This document shows positions 24,549 to 33,479 of a DNA stretch of 64,000 nucleotides, one piece after another. The notes under the pieces are model-generated. The model did not search any database and was not told the origin of the DNA. It saw only the letters and a list, made by a program, of their open reading frames with translations. The position numbers and the translations under genes were made by a program. This DNA comes from an uncultured Blautia sp. (lineage in GTDB: Bacteria > Bacillota > Clostridia > Lachnospirales > Lachnospiraceae), in assembly GCA_934373235.1 (NCBI GenBank), contig CAKROW010000007.1, forward strand, positions 6,105-70,104. The letters are read 5' to 3'. Numbering within the stretch: the stretch's first letter is position 1; the number at the start of each line of letters is the position of its first letter.

Positions 24549-25619
24549 TCAGTTTTCTTTTGATTTACGGACACCACCTTTAAACTGCATAGGAGTAACA
24601 CCCTCTTCTTTTTTGAAGATATTGCAGAAGTACCGGTAATTATTGTAGCCTACCGCCTCGCTCACTTCCTGTACCTTGGCCCCCTTCAGAAGAAGTTCCT
24701 TTGCATGGGCCATACGGATCTGGGTCAGATATCTCACAAAACTGATCCCCACCTCATCCTTAAAAAGAATACTCAGGTAAGCATGGTTCATGTGTACCAT
24801 CTCTGCCATCTCATTCAGGCCAAAATCCTGGCTGTAATTTTGATTAATATAGTCCAGTATCTGTGTGATAACCCTGTGGGAACTTCCGATCTTTCTCACG
24901 GAAATCTTTTCAAAAATACGCTGCAGGATGAGATAGACATACTCATCTACCTCTTCCTTTGTCTTCATCTCTTCAATATTGTTAAAAAGAGGGAAGTTAA
25001 AATCATGTTCATACTGCTTCCACTTCTCATAAAAAGCTGCAGAAGCAGCCGTGATAAGCTTATAACTCTCTTCTTTATACTCCGGCAGACCATATTCCGC
25101 TTTTTTCAGAAGCTGCTGGATCCTCCGTGTTTCCTCTTCCCAGTTTTCCGTATTGCTGTCGTTGATCATCTCCACAACAGCATTGAGGGAAAGTCTCAGA
25201 TCCCGGATCAGTTTTTCATTCTCCACATCTGTTTTGCTGGGCCGTTTTTCAAATTCCTCATCTATCTTTTCCAGGGTAGCCTTCAGTTTGTCCATAGTTA
25301 CCGGCTTGTCTATATAACTGTGGACTCCCAGCTCCATTCCCTTACGGGCATACTCAAATTCTTTGTACGCACTTACCAGCACAAATATCATATCCGGATA
25401 TTTTTTGTAGAAATGTTCGATGACCTCGAGGCCGGAAAGCCCGGGCATACGAATATCTATGAAAACAACATCCGGATGTACATTTTCAATCAGCTCCAGT
25501 GCCATCTGACCATCTGAAGCAGAGCCTGCCATCTCATAGTCCGCGCCGATCCTTTTCAGCATTACACGGATTCCCTCAATGGTCAGATATTCATCATCGA
25601 TCACTACCAGTTTTTTCAT
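24549..25619 (-). CDS. AraC-type response regulator (YesN-like)
   Basis: 356 aa. The N-terminal receiver domain has the phospho-acceptor in DVVFIDIRMPG, and Lys in the IDKP block; a linker follows; the last 100 residues form two AraC helix-turn-helix units (FGLNEMAEMVHMNHAYLSIL, then EVSEAVGYNNYRYFCNIFKKEEG). It lies 7 bp after the histidine kinase gene and just upstream of the transporter it probably controls. AraC regulators of this class activate sugar transporter operons. The shared box at 24446 and 31064 is a candidate site, though the GntR regulator of this locus could also bind there. Confidence 0.93.
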   Translation of the reverse strand: MKKLVVIDDEYLTIEGIRVMLKRIGADYEMAGSASDGQMALELIENVHPDVVFIDIRMPGLSGLEVIEHFYKKYPDMIFVLVSAYKEFEYARKGMELGVHSYIDKPVTMDKLKATLEKIDEEFEKRPSKTDVENEKLIRDLRLSLNAVVEMINDSNTENWEEETRRIQQLLKKAEYGLPEYKEESYKLITAASAAFYEKWKQYEHDFNFPLFNNIEEMKTKEEVDEYVYLILQRIFEKISVRKIGSSHRVITQILDYINQNYSQDFGLNEMAEMVHMNHAYLSILFKDEVGISFVRYLTQIRMAHAKELLLKGAKVQEVSEAVGYNNYRYFCNIFKKEEGVTPMQFKGGVRKSKEN

Positions 25620-25626
25620 AGTTCAC

Positions 25627-27357
25627 TTATATCCTCATTTCATTTTCTGCCAGAATGATCTTTACCCGGGTTCCTTTTCCAGGCTCACTTGTGATCGTTA
25701 CTTCTGAATTTTCACCGTAATACAGTTCGATTCTTTCTCTTACATTATTGATTCCATAACCTTTATCCAGCTTGGACATATCATCAATCCCCACGCCATC
25801 ATCAATAATGGTAAAGATGATCCTGTTTTCATTTACCTGACCTGTGATCCAGATATTCCCGTCACCCATTTTGGTTTCCAGTCCATGATATACCGCATTT
25901 TCCACAAAAGGTGTGAGAAGAAGTTTCAGTATCTTCTTTTCCATAAGGTCTTCATCCACCTGGATCTTCAGATGGAATCTGTCTTTGTAGCGCATATTTT
26001 GAATGGTAATGTATGAGCGGATATGCTGGATCTCATCCTTTACCATGATCAGATTACTTCCCTTGTTCAGACTCAGCTTGAAATTGTCAGAAAGCGCAGC
26101 CACCATTGTGGCGATCTCATCCTCCTCATGGACAATGGCCATACAGTAAAGGGCATCCAGGGCATTATAAAGAAAATGCGGGTTGATCTGCTCCTGGAGA
26201 AGATGCAGTTCCTGCTCTCTCTGCCTGATCTTGGCATAAAGCAGACGTTCCCTTAATACCAGATTATTGTTGACCATTTCTTTAAATTTCTGTCCCAGAA
26301 GGCCGATCTCACTGTCATCAAATTCTTCCGTGATATTACGTGTTCCCTCTTCCACACTCTGCATGGTGCGCTCCAGTTTTTTCAGAGGCATATAGATCTT
26401 CATGGCGATCATATGTGCCACAAACATACCAATGCCAAACAGAAGCAGGATCATCACCGCGATCAGGATACCCACATTGACCTTCTGTGCATTTAATTCG
26501 CTTGCCTTAATACCGCTTACCAGAGTCCAGCCATTTACAAAACTTTCCCTGGCACTGAAAATATACGGTGTCTGGGATGTCACTGAAGGATCAGAGACAT
26601 ACGCTTTGTAGATCTCTTCTTTATAGCTGTCGTCTCCCTGGAAATAAATAAGGGGATCATCCGTGTTTTCATCGATGACCATAAAGCAGTTAGTCTTATA
26701 ATTTCCTCTGTTCTCAAATGCCATTTTGAAAATATTCTTTGATACATTTACGATCAGATAGCCTACTCCGCTACCCTCCTGGGAACCGCGCAGATACTTC
26801 ACTATGGACAATGTATCATTTTTTCCCGTAAGCGCATTACTGCCCAGGATGATTTCTTTTCCATCTGCATCCCGGGCTTCTTTTATCCAGGCCTGTTTCA
26901 GTATCTCTCCGTCCTTATAGAACGGAGTGTACTGTGACAGGTCGGACTTTTTTGAATGAATATAAAGTTTTCCATTAAGGCTGACTGATAATACTTCCTG
27001 AACAGATGCCTGCTGTAAGGTCAGTTCATTTACACTTTTTTCCAGGGTTCTTGTTTCTTTTGAGGAAAAATAGGAACCCGGTTCTTCCCCTGCCTCAGAA
27101 AGAGCATTCATGTAGGAGTCTTTCAGAAGAAGATTTCTCATTCCCTCTATGATACCGTCAAGCTGAAGCTCCACAATATTGTCTGAAGTCTGTAGACTGT
27201 AATAAAAATCCTGCTGATAATTTTCCACTATGTTATTTGTGGTCAGCGCAAAAATACTGACACCCAGGATCAGCATGGACAGAATGGAGATGGCTATGAT
27301 CGCCACCTGGATCTGCTGCTGAATAGTACGTCTGTTTGTTTTCATCTTGTCAGACAT
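25627..27357 (-). CDS. Sensor histidine kinase (YesM-like)
   Basis: 576 aa. TM segments near residues 15-40 and 285-310 flank an extracellular sensing domain, followed by a HAMP region and a His-kinase domain of the LytS/YesM class with phospho-acceptor in QINPHFLYNALDAL and ATPase motifs NAVYHGLE and GYGINNVRERIE. It starts 3 bp after the BKACE gene and is followed by its response regulator. The signal is probably an extracellular sugar or an interaction with the binding protein; this is inferred from the family and neighbours. Confidence 0.94.
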   Translation of the reverse strand: MSDKMKTNRRTIQQQIQVAIIAISILSMLILGVSIFALTTNNIVENYQQDFYYSLQTSDNIVELQLDGIIEGMRNLLLKDSYMNALSEAGEEPGSYFSSKETRTLEKSVNELTLQQASVQEVLSVSLNGKLYIHSKKSDLSQYTPFYKDGEILKQAWIKEARDADGKEIILGSNALTGKNDTLSIVKYLRGSQEGSGVGYLIVNVSKNIFKMAFENRGNYKTNCFMVIDENTDDPLIYFQGDDSYKEEIYKAYVSDPSVTSQTPYIFSARESFVNGWTLVSGIKASELNAQKVNVGILIAVMILLLFGIGMFVAHMIAMKIYMPLKKLERTMQSVEEGTRNITEEFDDSEIGLLGQKFKEMVNNNLVLRERLLYAKIRQREQELHLLQEQINPHFLYNALDALYCMAIVHEEDEIATMVAALSDNFKLSLNKGSNLIMVKDEIQHIRSYITIQNMRYKDRFHLKIQVDEDLMEKKILKLLLTPFVENAVYHGLETKMGDGNIWITGQVNENRIIFTIIDDGVGIDDMSKLDKGYGINNVRERIELYYGENSEVTITSEPGKGTRVKIILAENEMRI

Positions 27358-27360
27358 ATT

Positions 27361-28182
27361 TTATAATGCCTTTATCTTTAACATCTGTCTTACTTCATCA
27401 GGTGTCATCGGTTCCATATCTTTTTCACGGAGAAGTTCTGCTGCAGCTTTGATAAGCTCTGCATTGGTTGTACACTGCACGCCGTTTTCCAGATAGTTGG
27501 AATCCTCAAAACCAAGTCTTAATGATACAGCTCCCATATCCAGGGCTTTGCTTACCATCTTAAGGTCTTTACGGTTGGCCTCTGTATATCCCCATAATAC
27601 TTTGCCCTCATCTGGGAATGTCTCATAGAGATATTCTTTCATGTGACGCAGTGCATTTTCTGTTGCAGGCATCTCTCCGCCATGGCCGAATACCAGGGCA
27701 AAAAGGATCGGGTCTACAAAGTGGAATTTCTCATCCAGCTCACGGACTGTGTTGATCATTCCAAGTTCAAATACCTCGATCTCCGGTCTTTTATCTTCAC
27801 GGATCAGCTCGCCAACACAGTATTCCACATCATCAATGGGATTCTGATAAACGGCCTTTCCAAGGTTTACAGAACCTACATTTAAGCTGACTGCCTCTGT
27901 GTACGGCGCGTAACAGGGCTGAACTCTCTCTTTGATGGTAAGGTCGGAAACACCGCCTGTGGAAATCTCAACTACAATGTCACAGGCTTCGCGGATATAT
28001 CTGATTGTTTCATCCATAAGTGTCATATCCGGAGTGAGTTTTCCATGGACGTCTCTTACGTGTAGATGAACCATGGATGCTCCCAGTTTCCAACATTCAA
28101 TAACATCATCTGCGATTTTTCTCGGGTTGATATCTGTATCTGATGCACTTACCGGTGCTACAGAAAGCATTATTTTTTTCAT
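27361..28182 (-). CDS. BKACE (DUF849) beta-keto acid cleavage enzyme
   Basis: 273 aa, TIM-barrel family that condenses a beta-keto acid with acetyl-CoA and splits it, first known from 3-keto-5-aminohexanoate cleavage. The zinc-binding His-x-His is visible as His39 and His41 in MVHLHVRD, and ALVFGHGGEMPA and LWGYTEANR fit the later metal and substrate regions. The start chosen is MKKIMLSVAP at 28182, overlapping the GntR stop as ATGA, with GGAG upstream. Next to a DUF1537 kinase and racemase-fold protein, the substrate is probably a keto form of an acid sugar rather than an amino acid; that is inference. Confidence 0.88.
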   Translation of the reverse strand: MKKIMLSVAPVSASDTDINPRKIADDVIECWKLGASMVHLHVRDVHGKLTPDMTLMDETIRYIREACDIVVEISTGGVSDLTIKERVQPCYAPYTEAVSLNVGSVNLGKAVYQNPIDDVEYCVGELIREDKRPEIEVFELGMINTVRELDEKFHFVDPILFALVFGHGGEMPATENALRHMKEYLYETFPDEGKVLWGYTEANRKDLKMVSKALDMGAVSLRLGFEDSNYLENGVQCTTNAELIKAAAELLREKDMEPMTPDEVRQMLKIKAL

Positions 28183-28883
28183 AATTTTTCTCCATTCCAA
28201 TATACATAATGATCAGTTACAGTCTGAACGATCTTGTCCTTTTCCCTTTTTGAGATTACTTCCAGAATCTCCCTGTGAAGCTCTGCAAAGTGGGAAACCT
28301 CGCCTTTTTTTATGACCTTGCAGATGGCCTCCAGGCGAGAAGGAACTGTCAGTCTTGTTATATATTCTGTAATGGTCACGATCTGAGGATTGTCTGAAAG
28401 CGCCGCAATTCCTGCATGAAATTCCGTATCTGTCTCCATGATCCGATTTGGATCCGGTTCCTTTTCATTCAGCGCAGCTTCCATCTTTTCCTGAATCTCA
28501 TAGAGATTTCTTATTTTCTCTTCATCCGGATCATTCTCAAGGATCACATTTAAGGTTCCGATCTCAATAACAGCACGAAGCTGTACAAAGTCCTTCCAAC
28601 TGTTTTTCTTCAGGATGATCTGATAAAGCATGGGGTCAAGCAGTTTCTGATTATAAGTTTCGCTGACAAATGTACCGTCTGCACGTTTAATATAGACAAC
28701 ACCATTTGCCTCCAGCTTCTTGATAGCTTCTCTCACAGAATTTCTTCCGGCCTCATATTGTCTGCATAATTCTACTTCTGTGGGAAGTTTTGAGCCGGGC
28801 TGGAATTCCCCTGAAATGATCCCGGATACGATTCCATCCACAACTCTGTCAACTACTGATTTTTTCTTCCCAGTTTCACTCAT
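28179..28883 (-). CDS. GntR-family transcriptional regulator, FadR subfamily
   Basis: 234 aa. Winged helix at residues 10-80 (PGSKLPTEVELCRQYEAGRN, SVREAIKKLEANG), then an all-helical FCD ligand domain with metal-site residues (DTEFHAGIAALS, HREILEVI). FCD regulators sense small carboxylic acids, which fits the acid-sugar enzymes around it. It begins 1 bp after the racemase-like gene and couples by ATGA overlap to the BKACE gene. It may bind the imperfect palindrome AAAC-N7-GTTT within the shared promoter box. Confidence 0.93.
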   Translation of the reverse strand: MSETGKKKSVVDRVVDGIVSGIISGEFQPGSKLPTEVELCRQYEAGRNSVREAIKKLEANGVVYIKRADGTFVSETYNQKLLDPMLYQIILKKNSWKDFVQLRAVIEIGTLNVILENDPDEEKIRNLYEIQEKMEAALNEKEPDPNRIMETDTEFHAGIAALSDNPQIVTITEYITRLTVPSRLEAICKVIKKGEVSHFAELHREILEVISKREKDKIVQTVTDHYVYWNGEKL

Positions 28884-28884
28884 T

Positions 28885-29559
28885 TTATTTTACTGTTCCC
28901 TTCTTCACCAATGCTTTCTTTAACTCGGCAGCTCCGAATCTCGGGCTTGAAAGAACAACTTTGCCGAATTTCTCAGCAATATATTCCTCGCAGTATGCCA
29001 TGCTTCCCTGTGCAAAAAGTACTACGTCCACATCATCTGCGATCTTCTCAATGCTTTCTGCCATTCTCGCGCGGAACTCATCCTGATTCAGGCCAAATGC
29101 TCCCTCTACCAGGCAGTCAACCAGCTCTACATGCTTTCCGCACTCACGGCTCATACGGAGGATCGTGTTTTTGGTTGGCTCCAGTGTTGTTGCCAGAGTT
29201 GCCACTACGCCGATCTTCTTTCCCTGGCGTACTGCTTCACGGCACATCTCCTCATCTACACGGACGATCGGCACACCGATATATTTTGCCGCATCCTGGG
29301 CTGCATCTGCAACTTCACCTACAGATGAGCACAGGTTTAACATTGCCTCGCAGTCCTCGCCTACTGCCTTCATGTACATTCCGATCAGTCTGGCTGCTGC
29401 CTTCGGTGTAACATATCCTGCATCTCTTGTCTCTGCCAGGATAGAAGGATCCTCAAGGCTGTATAACTCTACATCTTCTCCAAGCTGTCCTTTTACTTCT
29501 TTTTCTACAAGTTCGATAAGCTCCGGTGTTGTGCTGGTATAAATTAATCCTACTTTCAT
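28885..29559 (-). CDS. Asp/Glu racemase-fold protein (second catalytic Cys absent)
   Basis: 224 aa with the Asp/Glu racemase fold (MKVGLIYTSTTPELIELV). One expected cysteine is present in LNLCSSVGE, but the second usual site reads AQGSMAYC, with no Cys at the usual place; a nearby Cys in AYCEE is not at that position. Family members with one Cys include arylmalonate-decarboxylase-like enzymes, so a racemase reaction is doubtful and a decarboxylase or isomerase role is possible. It lies 15 bp after the DUF1537 kinase and 1 bp before gntR. Substrate unknown; inferred to be part of acid-sugar breakdown. Confidence 0.83.
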   Translation of the reverse strand: MKVGLIYTSTTPELIELVEKEVKGQLGEDVELYSLEDPSILAETRDAGYVTPKAAARLIGMYMKAVGEDCEAMLNLCSSVGEVADAAQDAAKYIGVPIVRVDEEMCREAVRQGKKIGVVATLATTLEPTKNTILRMSRECGKHVELVDCLVEGAFGLNQDEFRARMAESIEKIADDVDVVLFAQGSMAYCEEYIAEKFGKVVLSSPRFGAAELKKALVKKGTVK

Positions 29560-29574
29560 TTCTTCTGATCTCCT

Positions 29575-31008
29575 TTATTTGTTCATTAGAATTTCTACTG
29601 CTTCACGTAAGGTTACGATCTCGCCCACATTTCCCGGGAAGATCACATATGGGATCCCAGGGAATTTGCTTTCGCTGCCTGTCTGCCATACAGGGATTCC
29701 AGGTCTTATCTGTCCCAGGACTTTTGCATGTTTTACTCTCAGGGCTTTTACGCCTACATCACTGGATGTGATGCCGCCTTTTGCAACTACAAAGGCAGGT
29801 GTCACCTCAAGCTCTCCCACACATTTCTGAAGGGCATCGCTGATCTTTACAGAACGCTTCAATGCTTCCTCCGGTGTATCGTTTTCTACTTTTAAAAGCG
29901 CACGTTTTGTGGAAACACACACTGTGGTTCCCTTGCGGATCAGATCCTGGATCATGGCAAGGACGCGTTTTGTCTCCTCCTCCAGTTTTCCTTCTTCAAG
30001 GACCAGGTCGGAATTTAACTCGATAAATGTAATATCGGAAATATTTTTCAGCTCATTTAACTGTGCAGTTGTCTTGGCTGTGTGGCTTCCTACCACAATA
30101 ATACCGCCTGCCGCTGTCTCTTTGTTTACCATCTCTTCCCTGGCAAGGTAAGCCTTGTCGGAAATATTGCCGAATGCTTTTACCAGGGCTGCCGCTGTAC
30201 GGAAAGTATAATGTTTTCCCTGTGCAATGGCACGGTAAAGCGCTGTACAGAAAATCTTCACATCAATATTGTCAATGGCATTTACTATGATCTTTCCGTA
30301 GTTTTCTACTGACATAAGTTTTTTCCGGATCTCAGCATAATCCATGCTGCGAAGAAGCTCCAGAGAAATTGTAACGCAGTCTTCTGCCTTGAACTCACCT
30401 TTTGTCTTCTCCTCTACATACTCGCACAAATTGCTGGATGTATAACCAAAAGTCTCATCTTTTGCAAACTCAGTCTGACCTGCCGGAACAAGCTCATCAC
30501 CATATTTTACATAATGGACATTGTTTAATGTAAATCTTCCGCCTTCTTTAAAGTAAGGACAAAGGATCTCGCCATCCACTTTCCATGGATTTCTCTTTTC
30601 CATCTCTTCTTTTACGATTTTGGTTTCCAGCGGAAAATGTCCTCTCAAAGTAGAATCACTTCGATTGATGATGCAGTATTCCATGCCAGCCTCGTCTGCC
30701 GCGATCTGAACATTGTTTACGATCTCACGATGAGCCTTTATGGTTTCTTCTTCTGTGAAACCACGGGAATTTGTCAGTACAAAGAAAAGCTTGTTTTTCT
30801 CTGCAAAGCCTTCTCTCATGCTCTCCACACTCCAGTCCGTATAAACGGACACATCGTGTACTGTCTGCACGCCTGTTGGGTCATCGTCAAGAACTATGAT
30901 CTTTAAGCCGGATCTTTCTGCCTCCTCAGTCAGAAGCCTGTCCACTTCCGCCACGTCCGGAATGGGATATTTATTCAGGATCTCAGCACTGATTGTCTTC
31001 TCGTTCAT
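29575..31008 (-). CDS. Four-carbon acid-sugar kinase family protein (DUF1537/OtnK-like)
   Basis: 477 aa. DUF1537 kinases phosphorylate D/L-threonate, erythronate or 3-oxo-tetronate. The N-terminal block KIIVLDDDPTGVQTVHDV and the C-terminal nucleotide region VAKGGITSSDVG and VWQTGSESKFPG,IPYVIFPGNVG are intact. It is the first gene of the operon, behind a promoter with the shared 14-nt box. The usual partners (PdxA2 dehydrogenase, OtnC decarboxylase, aldolase) are missing here; BKACE and a racemase-fold protein take their place. The true substrate could therefore differ from the known ones. Confidence 0.9.
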   Translation of the reverse strand: MNEKTISAEILNKYPIPDVAEVDRLLTEEAERSGLKIIVLDDDPTGVQTVHDVSVYTDWSVESMREGFAEKNKLFFVLTNSRGFTEEETIKAHREIVNNVQIAADEAGMEYCIINRSDSTLRGHFPLETKIVKEEMEKRNPWKVDGEILCPYFKEGGRFTLNNVHYVKYGDELVPAGQTEFAKDETFGYTSSNLCEYVEEKTKGEFKAEDCVTISLELLRSMDYAEIRKKLMSVENYGKIIVNAIDNIDVKIFCTALYRAIAQGKHYTFRTAAALVKAFGNISDKAYLAREEMVNKETAAGGIIVVGSHTAKTTAQLNELKNISDITFIELNSDLVLEEGKLEEETKRVLAMIQDLIRKGTTVCVSTKRALLKVENDTPEEALKRSVKISDALQKCVGELEVTPAFVVAKGGITSSDVGVKALRVKHAKVLGQIRPGIPVWQTGSESKFPGIPYVIFPGNVGEIVTLREAVEILMNK

Positions 31009-31057
31009 TAAACATCCTACCTTTGCTTTTAAAAAAATTTACTCTGTCTAAGTCCAT

Positions 31058-31086
31058 AGTATAAACATCCTACGTTTGAAATGCAA
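31058..31086 (-). promoter_or_regulatory. Promoter and operator of the acid-sugar operon
   Basis: On the minus strand TTGCAT (31081-31086) and TATACT (31058-31063) are 17 bp apart. The spacer holds AAACGTAGGATGTT (31064-31077), identical to 24446-24459 in front of the ABC operon. A protein bound there would sit between the -35 and -10, which suits a repressor or a MerR/AraC-like activator. Confidence 0.75.
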
Positions 31087-31235
31087 GGTGAATCAATAAT
31101 ATTTTGACATAATCCAAAAAAAGTCTTAATGGAATTTTCATAGTCTGTCAGTGGTTTTTCTACAGGGAAAGTGTTATACTACTGTAAATGTGTTTCCGGG
31201 ATGGGGACATAGAAATGATCGAAGGGTAATGATAT

Positions 31236-32543
31236 ATGCTTAGAAAAAAACTTAATAAACTGAGAAATGTTGCTTTAGGAGTTCTGTGTTTAAGCCTTGC
31301 TGTTGCACAGCCCTGTTTTGCTTCCGCACCTCTTGGTTATGACGAATACGGAGATCCCATCGTCACAGCCACACCGGTTCCGGACAGCTCCACATCCACA
31401 GGCCAGACTACGGTCACAGCACCACTTCACTCAGACTACTACACTCAGGCCGCTGACACGGATTCCATTGAGGGATGGCCCACAGGCCCAAATGTTGAGG
31501 CACAGGCTGCTGTTCTGATGGATGTGAACACAGAGGCTGTTCTCTATTCCAAGAACGGGGACACACAGCTTTATCCTGCCAGCATCACCAAGATCCTCAC
31601 CACACTTCTTGCCTGTGAGAATCTGGGATACAAGACCAACATCACAGTATCCGACACAGCCGCTTACAGTGTTTCTTCCGGAGATTCCAGCATTTACGCT
31701 TCTCCCGGAGAGACTTTTACCAGGAACCAGGCGCTTATGGCTGTCATGCTTCAGTCAGCCAATGAGATGTCTGTAGCTGTGGCAGAACAGGTTTCCGGTT
31801 CTGTGAAGAAGTTTACAGAGCTTATGAACTGGCGGGCCAGGCTTTTTGGATGTAAGAATTCTCATTTTAACAATCCTAACGGACTTCCGGATGAGACTCA
31901 TTACACCACAGCTTCCGATATGGCCAGAATAGCCAAGTCAGCATGGATGAATCCTCTTTTCCGTATGTTCTGTACCACCAGATATTATGAGATTCCTGCC
32001 ACCAGTTATTTTAAAGAACCAAGGCAGCTTCTCAACCATCACAAGATGATGGAGGGCGGTGATTATTATTACGAAGGTGTCCTGGGCGGCAAGACCGGCT
32101 ACACTCAGGCTGCCGGAAATACTCTTGTCACCTATGCAGAGCGTAACGGTACGACGCTGGTAACTGTTGTGCTGAATTCCATTTCCGCTGCAGGTGCCTA
32201 CTCGGACACAGCTTCTCTTTTCGATTACGGATTTAATAATTTCCAGAAAGTGGATATGGAAGTTGATATGGATCCGGTTCCTGTAAGGAACCTTCCATGT
32301 GAGAAATATATTCTTAAGAACTGTGGCAACACATATCCTTTCTATTATAAAAGCAAGGTTTATGTGACACTGCCCACCGGAATCGACAAGTCTGTACTTA
32401 CCAAACGCCAGGCCGTTCTCCACGATGCAGTCGGCCCGTTACGTCTGAAAAGTAAATATTATTATAAGGATCATCTTGTTGGATGGGGAATGCAGTATGA
32501 ACGGAATATCGTATCAGACCTCCTTCTGCCCAGTCCTTCGTAA
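31236..32543 (+). CDS. D-alanyl-D-alanine carboxypeptidase (penicillin-binding, DacF-like)
   Basis: 435 aa; trims the terminal D-Ala from peptidoglycan stem peptides outside the membrane. Signal peptide to about residue 31 (QPCFASA), a Ser/Thr-rich linker, then the active-site set: SITK in YPASITKILTTLL, SAN in LQSANEMS, and KTG in GGKTGYTQAAGN. A smaller C-terminal PBP5-like beta domain follows. There is no clear C-terminal membrane helix, so attachment is uncertain. The last 30 bp overlap the convergent exonuclease gene. It is divergent from the acid-sugar operon and monocistronic. Confidence 0.94.
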   Translation: MLRKKLNKLRNVALGVLCLSLAVAQPCFASAPLGYDEYGDPIVTATPVPDSSTSTGQTTVTAPLHSDYYTQAADTDSIEGWPTGPNVEAQAAVLMDVNTEAVLYSKNGDTQLYPASITKILTTLLACENLGYKTNITVSDTAAYSVSSGDSSIYASPGETFTRNQALMAVMLQSANEMSVAVAEQVSGSVKKFTELMNWRARLFGCKNSHFNNPNGLPDETHYTTASDMARIAKSAWMNPLFRMFCTTRYYEIPATSYFKEPRQLLNHHKMMEGGDYYYEGVLGGKTGYTQAAGNTLVTYAERNGTTLVTVVLNSISAAGAYSDTASLFDYGFNNFQKVDMEVDMDPVPVRNLPCEKYILKNCGNTYPFYYKSKVYVTLPTGIDKSVLTKRQAVLHDAVGPLRLKSKYYYKDHLVGWGMQYERNIVSDLLLPSPS

Positions 32544-33476
32544 CTGTCTTTTAAGGCGGATGGCTTCGTGTTTTTCACGGATGTCATCCGCTGTTTTTTT
32601 GTCTGATGCTCTCAAGGTCCGCACTGCAAAATATCTTCCCGCATCTGTCTTGCGGATGCGAATCCTGCCTGCGATTTCTCCATGTTCCTTACATAATGCA
32701 AGACAGTAATGTACTTTGGAATTGTTGGTGCTGAACCAGCGGATCTTTCTTTTTGCCAGATTATGGCATATGGGACAGGGAGTGGACACTACAGTCCTGT
32801 CCTTTATCAGCTTTTCTTTTGACACAAATTCCCTGGATACATATTTGTCGCACAGTGGATAGGAAATATAGATCTCCTCAGCCTTTGATCTGGGATTCTG
32901 GTATACATCCAGAGACGGGTTGTCTTTTATTGTTTTTTCATCAATATGTGCAAGTACGCAGGCAGTATATCCCGCATCTGCCAGTGCTCTGTGAAAAGTT
33001 CCGTTCTTGGGAATCTCAAGCTGATCAATGGCGTATTCCAGTGATCTCCGTGAGATCCCGTCCTCAAACCGGATACTGAAAAGCTTCTGCACATCATAGT
33101 AGGTTACAGGTCCGGGGATCAGTTTCATAAGGTGATAAAATTTCATATTCCGCTGCAGCTCCATCACGTCCTGATTTCCCCAGGTAAAAAAGCGGTACTC
33201 CGGCCCGCACCATTCCAGGAATTCCTTCACTGCCCTGGGAAAAGAAACACCGGAGAGAAGGTCATCGTAATCCACATGAATCACCTCATGGATGCTGTCA
33301 TGGATCCACTTATAGACCTTCGGCCTGATCAGTTGCTGAAAAGTCCCTGTGATCTCCAGTTTCTCATTCAGCCTGACCGCTCCGATCTCAATGATCTCAA
33401 AAGGAAGCCTGCTGTCCGGATGGCGCCTTCCATCCGGATTCTGGTTCCATTCCAGATCAAATACAATGTAGTTCAT
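32514..33476 (-). CDS. DEDDh-type 3'-5' exonuclease
   Basis: 320 aa. RNase T/DnaQ-like domain in the first 180 residues: FDLEWNQNP with the first acidic pair (D-x-E), the second Asp in FFTWGNQDVMELQ, and HRALADAGYTA with His and Asp of the DEDDh set. The C-terminal part has a CPIC and other cysteines (CLALC) that may bind zinc. Relatives include KapD/Eri-1-like exoribonucleases; the nucleic-acid target is unknown. It is coupled to the nucleoside hydrolase gene, 3 bp downstream, with the RBS GGAGG inside the end of that gene. It converges with the carboxypeptidase gene, overlapping by 30 bp. Confidence 0.88.
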   Translation of the reverse strand: MNYIVFDLEWNQNPDGRRHPDSRLPFEIIEIGAVRLNEKLEITGTFQQLIRPKVYKWIHDSIHEVIHVDYDDLLSGVSFPRAVKEFLEWCGPEYRFFTWGNQDVMELQRNMKFYHLMKLIPGPVTYYDVQKLFSIRFEDGISRRSLEYAIDQLEIPKNGTFHRALADAGYTACVLAHIDEKTIKDNPSLDVYQNPRSKAEEIYISYPLCDKYVSREFVSKEKLIKDRTVVSTPCPICHNLAKRKIRWFSTNNSKVHYCLALCKEHGEIAGRIRIRKTDAGRYFAVRTLRASDKKTADDIREKHEAIRLKRQLRRTGQKEV

Positions 33477-33479
33477 GGA

